Program-made: the position numbers and the translations under genes
Shown: positions 5,680 to 8,427 of the stretch, piece by piece
Position numbering within the stretch: position 1 is the first letter of the stretch
Layout of the letters: the number at the start of each line of letters is the position of its first letter
DNA from: Betaproteobacteria bacterium
GTDB lineage: Bacteria; Pseudomonadota; Gammaproteobacteria; Burkholderiales; Casimicrobiaceae
Direction of reading: 5' to 3'
DNA length: 8,427 nt
Assembly (NCBI GenBank): GCA_005883655.1
Contig: VBDA01000144.1
Coordinates: 1-8,427 of the forward strand
Notes under the pieces: generated by a model
Told to the model about the DNA's origin: nothing
The model's database searches: none
What the model saw: only the letters and a program-made list of their open reading frames with translations

Positions 5680-6324
5680 ATGGCGGAGCGCAAACGTCCG
5701 CGACGCACGCGCGAGCGGATCGTCGAAACCAGCCTGGTGATGTTCAACCGTCTGGGCGAACCGAACGTCACCACCGCGGATATCGCCGACGAGATGGGCA
5801 TCAGCCCGGGAAATCTCTACTATCATTTCCGCAACAAGGACGAGATCATCGGCGAGCTGTTCGCAACTCTCGAGCGCCGACTCGACGCACTGCTCGACCC
5901 TCGCGTCCGCGGTGTCGTCAATGTCGAGGATCTCTGGTTTTTTCTGCACCTGTTGTTCGAAGCGATGTGGGACTACCGGTTTCTCTATCGCGACCTCGAC
6001 GAAATACTGTCTCGCAGCCGCAAGCTGACGACGCACTTCGCCTCGATCCTTCGCCGCGGCACGGCGACCGTATCGGCGCTGTGCCGAAGCATGGTCGACG
6101 ATGGCACGATGCTTGCGTCCGAGCGCGAAATCGCCGCCATCGCCGAAAACGTGGCGCTGGTCGCAACGTTCTGGATCTCGTATCAGAGAATCGCCGCGCA
6201 GCAACCCGACGCCGCGGCGGTCAACCTCGACCGCGCCGCGTATCAGGTCCTGTCGCTGATCGCGCCGTTCCTGCAAGGCTCCTCGCGTGCGTTGATCGAT
6301 CGGCTGAGCCAGGACTATCTCTAA
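5680..6324 (+). CDS. TetR/AcrR family transcriptional regulator, PhaD-like
   Basis: This is a 214-residue TetR-family regulator. The N-terminal DNA-binding domain covers about residues 10-56, with the helix-turn-helix TTADIADEMGISPGNLYYHF (31-50) and NKDEI after it. The sequence recalls Pseudomonas PhaD, the regulator of the mcl-PHA gene cluster: both carry LFN/MFN..GEPNV, a helix-turn-helix with GISPGNLYYHF, then a ligand domain with W-x-FLHL, YRFL..DL and a C-terminal YQxxxLxAPxLQ pattern. PhaD of P. putida activates pha and phasin promoters and is thought to sense a fatty-acid-derived ligand; equivalent function here is inferred from memory of the family, not from an alignment. It lies 32 bases after the patatin gene and 22 before the TPR gene, so the three are probably co-transcribed. 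No clear ribosome-binding site precedes the ATG, suggesting translation depends on the upstream gene. A plausible target is the inverted repeat before the phasin gene. Confidence 0.85.
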   Translation: MAERKRPRRTRERIVETSLVMFNRLGEPNVTTADIADEMGISPGNLYYHFRNKDEIIGELFATLERRLDALLDPRVRGVVNVEDLWFFLHLLFEAMWDYRFLYRDLDEILSRSRKLTTHFASILRRGTATVSALCRSMVDDGTMLASEREIAAIAENVALVATFWISYQRIAAQQPDAAAVNLDRAAYQVLSLIAPFLQGSSRALIDRLSQDYL

Positions 6325-6346
6325 CGCCAGCTCAAGGAGAAGACCA

Positions 6347-7123
6347 ATGGCGAAGAATTGGGCGAAATTTCCGCACGCCAGAAGCGTGTATTCGTACGAG
6401 GGAACGGCATTGAAAAAGCATTGGGGCCGGCTGCATCGCGGCGACTGCGAGCCGTTGCCGAAGGACGCTGCTGCGCAGGACGCCTGGCGGGCCTTTCACG
6501 CCGGCGAATTTCAGCGCGCCGTCGAAGCGGGTCTTGGGGCCGGTGGCGCCGGCGTCAACGCGGCGATCAAGGCGCAGTCGATTTACGCGAACTATATCGA
6601 CAAGGCGGAAAAATCCAGGCTGGCGCTATTCGAAGAAGCAGCGGGATGGGCGAACGAGCGACGCAACGTCGCGCCGAGTGACGCCAATGCGCATTACCTG
6701 TATGCGTACGCGCTGGGCAGGTACAGCCAGGGCATTTCGGTGGCCAAAGCGCTCGCGCAGGGCTTCGGCGGCAAGATCAAGGATGCGCTGACCAAGGTGT
6801 TGAAACTCGCGCCCGCGCACGCGGATGCGCACGCCGCGTACGGCGCGTATCAGGCCGAGGTCATCGGCAAGGTCGGCGGCCTGGTTGCCGGGATGACCTA
6901 CGGAGCGAAAAAGGATTCCGCGCTGGAACATTACCAGCAGGCGCTGAAGCTCAATCCCGACTCGGCGATCAGCCGCATCGAATATGCAAACGGCCTGATC
7001 CTGCTCTTCGACAAGGCGCGGTTGGATGATGCGACCAAGCTGTACGAGGAGGCTGCGCGCTGTGAGCCAATGGACGCTATGGAAAGACTCGACGTAGAGC
7101 TCGCCCGTTCGGAGCTGGCTTAG
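6347..7123 (+). CDS. Tetratricopeptide-repeat protein (RMDN-like architecture)
   Basis: This 258-residue protein has no signal peptide or membrane segment and is probably cytosolic. TPR-like helix pairs are visible: AWRAFHAGEFQRAVEAGL near residue 45; a middle unit with NVAPSDANAHYLYAYALGRYSQ; ALTKVLKLAPAHADAHAAYGAYQ; and ALEHYQQALKLNPDSAISRIEYANG, then a last unit with ATKLYEEAARCEP. The segment between the last units (VIGKVGGLVAGMTYGAKKDSA) resembles the insertion of RMDN/FAM82-type TPR proteins, an impression that needs a profile search. TPRs are protein-docking scaffolds; the partner is unknown. AAGGAG (6334-6339) lies seven bases before the ATG, the strongest binding site in this gene run. 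It is the last gene of the patatin-regulator group and ends 24 bases from the converging acyltransferase gene. Confidence 0.8.
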   Translation: MAKNWAKFPHARSVYSYEGTALKKHWGRLHRGDCEPLPKDAAAQDAWRAFHAGEFQRAVEAGLGAGGAGVNAAIKAQSIYANYIDKAEKSRLALFEEAAGWANERRNVAPSDANAHYLYAYALGRYSQGISVAKALAQGFGGKIKDALTKVLKLAPAHADAHAAYGAYQAEVIGKVGGLVAGMTYGAKKDSALEHYQQALKLNPDSAISRIEYANGLILLFDKARLDDATKLYEEAARCEPMDAMERLDVELARSELA

Positions 7124-7138
7124 AACGTGAGCCGAACG
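7106..7138. terminator. Possible bidirectional transcription-end hairpin
   Basis: CGTTCGG (7106-7112) is the exact complement of CCGAACG (7132-7138), giving a 7-bp stem with a 19-base loop that spans the TPR stop codon and the junction of two converging genes. No T-run follows in either direction. The position is suggestive and the structure weak. Confidence 0.25.
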
Positions 7139-7147
7139 AAAGCATCC

Positions 7148-8427
7148 TTACAACGATATTGCGTATGCCATCTGTGCGGCGCCTGGCGGTTGCTCCCATG
7201 GCCATGGTGATAAAAGCGTTGCCAACACCAGCTTCTCAAATTCAGGTGCAAAGCGATCGATCACTCGATCGGGATCGGGACAGAGCCCGCGATCGGCGAC
7301 GACCCCGAACCGAACTTCGCCGTTGTACGACAGGATAGAGATGCCCAACCCGATATCGCCGGACTGCGGCACCCAGAACATCATGCTGTCGATGAGCGCG
7401 CCGCCGAGGTAGAGCGGCTGCTGCGGACCTGGCACATTGGTCATGACCGCCGTCGCCTTCTGGGCCAACAGCGCCAGCAATTGTTCCTGCAGGATCTTCG
7501 GTCCCGCGCCCATCGCCGCGAGGACGCCCAAAGCCACGACCGGTTGATACGAACCCTTGAGCGCGCGCATGTTCTCGCGAACCGCATAGAGGCGTTCGAC
7601 CGGGTTTTCGATGCCGATAGGCAGGTCGAGAAAAACCAAACCGAATCGATTGCCGAGCTTCCATGCATTTTCGGCCGGACGCAGATTCACCGGAACCAGC
7701 GCGCGTATGTTCAAGCCCTCGACGCTTTCACCCTCCCGGATCAGATATGACCTCAGCGCGCCGGCAACCGACGACAACAGCACGTCGTTGATCGAGCAGT
7801 CGAGCGCGCGTCCTACCACCTTCACCTCCGCCACCGCGATCGGGTCCGCCCATGCCACTCGCTTGGCAACGCCGGGCTGGCCCTTGAAGCGCGTAGGCGA
7901 GTCCTCGCCCATCAACATCAACTTGGCAAGTTCCTCGGTAAAGGCGCTGCCCTGCTTGGCAAATGCCACGGCCCTGGCAGGCTCGCGCCAGAGGCCGGCG
8001 CCTTTTTCGACCAGGATGGAAGCCATCTTGGTCGCCATCTTGAGTGCGCCTGCAACAACGTGGGGCTCGCCATCGCTCGATTCCGATCGCTTCGGTGGAG
8101 GCGGAACCGGCCCCGGCACGTGACCCTCGCGATCGGCATCGGTCATCGACAGCATCACCTGGATCAACGCGATCCCGTCCGCGTAGCAGTGATGAATGCG
8201 CACGACAACGGCACTTCCGCCCTCGTACCCGTCGACGAGATGAAATTGCCACAGCGGCCTCGAAGGATCGAGCGGTGTCGCCATCAGGTCGCTCACCAGC
8301 GTCTCGAGCTCGGATTTCCCGGCGGGGCCGCGCAGCTTGACGCGGCGCACATGGGTGGCGATGTTGAATTCGCGATCGTCCGTCCAATAGGCGCCCGTCG
8401 CGGATTGCACCGGATGCTGGCGGAAGC
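7148..8427 (-). CDS. Wax ester synthase/diacylglycerol acyltransferase (WS/DGAT), N-terminally incomplete
   Basis: This is the C-terminal 425 or so residues of a WS/DGAT-type O-acyltransferase; the frame is open to the right edge, so the N-terminus is outside the window. The enzyme joins acyl-CoA to a fatty alcohol (wax ester) or diacylglycerol (triacylglycerol), usually at the inner membrane or lipid-body surface. Hallmarks seen: RPLWQFHLVDG; the catalytic HHCYADG (8194-8174, HHxxxDG); the SINDVLLSSVAGALRSYL segment matching the family's NDVxLA region; LGNRFGLVFLDLP at the start of the C-terminal domain; and MTNVPGP. YWTDDREFNIATHVRR near the edge matches the usual region before PLW, so only roughly 50-70 residues should be missing. 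No frameshift is visible. It converges on the TPR gene. The products point to wax ester or triacylglycerol storage alongside PHA; which is made cannot be told from sequence. Confidence 0.9.
   Translation of the reverse strand, partial: FRQHPVQSATGAYWTDDREFNIATHVRRVKLRGPAGKSELETLVSDLMATPLDPSRPLWQFHLVDGYEGGSAVVVRIHHCYADGIALIQVMLSMTDADREGHVPGPVPPPPKRSESSDGEPHVVAGALKMATKMASILVEKGAGLWREPARAVAFAKQGSAFTEELAKLMLMGEDSPTRFKGQPGVAKRVAWADPIAVAEVKVVGRALDCSINDVLLSSVAGALRSYLIREGESVEGLNIRALVPVNLRPAENAWKLGNRFGLVFLDLPIGIENPVERLYAVRENMRALKGSYQPVVALGVLAAMGAGPKILQEQLLALLAQKATAVMTNVPGPQQPLYLGGALIDSMMFWVPQSGDIGLGISILSYNGEVRFGVVADRGLCPDPDRVIDRFAPEFEKLVLATLLSPWPWEQPPGAAQMAYAISL

Noticed and set aside
5592..6413. 273-codon plus-strand open frame across the TetR gene
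   Set aside because: It is frame-shifted relative to the TetR helix-turn-helix, Arg/Pro-rich, and lacks family features.

Overview
The window is high-GC, densely coded chromosomal DNA from a Pseudomonadota bacterium, most likely a beta- or gammaproteobacterium that stores carbon as polyhydroxyalkanoate (PHA) and/or neutral lipid. This rests on protein families (a PHA-system family protein, a PhaF/PhaI-type phasin, an FFLEELY-motif protein, a PhaD-like TetR regulator and a WS/DGAT acyltransferase) and on codon use rich in G/C at third positions. No rRNA, tRNA, CRISPR array, transposase or phage gene was seen.

Layout. Positions 1-345 hold no intact gene. They contain a C-terminal remnant of an AMP-forming long-chain acyl-CoA ligase (minus strand, 139-249) that runs directly into a palindromic dispersed repeat (253-304), then a -10-like box and the start of a small PHA-system protein (346-627, +). 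Converging on it is an FFLEELY-motif protein (650-1351, -). After a 160-base divergent intergenic region come two translationally coupled genes: a small Tat-signal protein (1512-2078, +) and a GMC flavoprotein resembling long-chain alcohol oxidases (2078-3703, +). A short gap with strong inverted repeats precedes a phasin with a histone-like basic tail (3791-4249, +). A terminator-like hairpin and a second copy of the dispersed repeat (4343-4394) follow. Next is a plus-strand run with 32- and 22-base gaps: patatin-like lipase (4421-5647), PhaD-like TetR regulator (5680-6324) and a TPR protein (6347-7123). Converging on this run is a WS/DGAT wax ester synthase/diacylglycerol acyltransferase (7148 to the right edge, -), whose N-terminus lies outside the window.

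How the parts fit. Nearly every recognisable gene concerns acyl chains or their storage granules: activation (ligase remnant), esterification (WS/DGAT), hydrolysis (patatin), fatty-alcohol-type oxidation (GMC plus Tat partner), granule coating (phasin, PHA-system protein) and regulation (PhaD-like). No PHA synthase or depolymerase lies in the window. The grouping reads as a satellite lipid/PHA-storage locus with its own regulator. That is an inference from gene content.

The most notable sequence-level observations are the ligase remnant abutting a repeat, a second repeat copy placed the same way in front of another gene, the alternative inverted repeats upstream of the phasin, and the Tat/GMC pair without a cytochrome gene.
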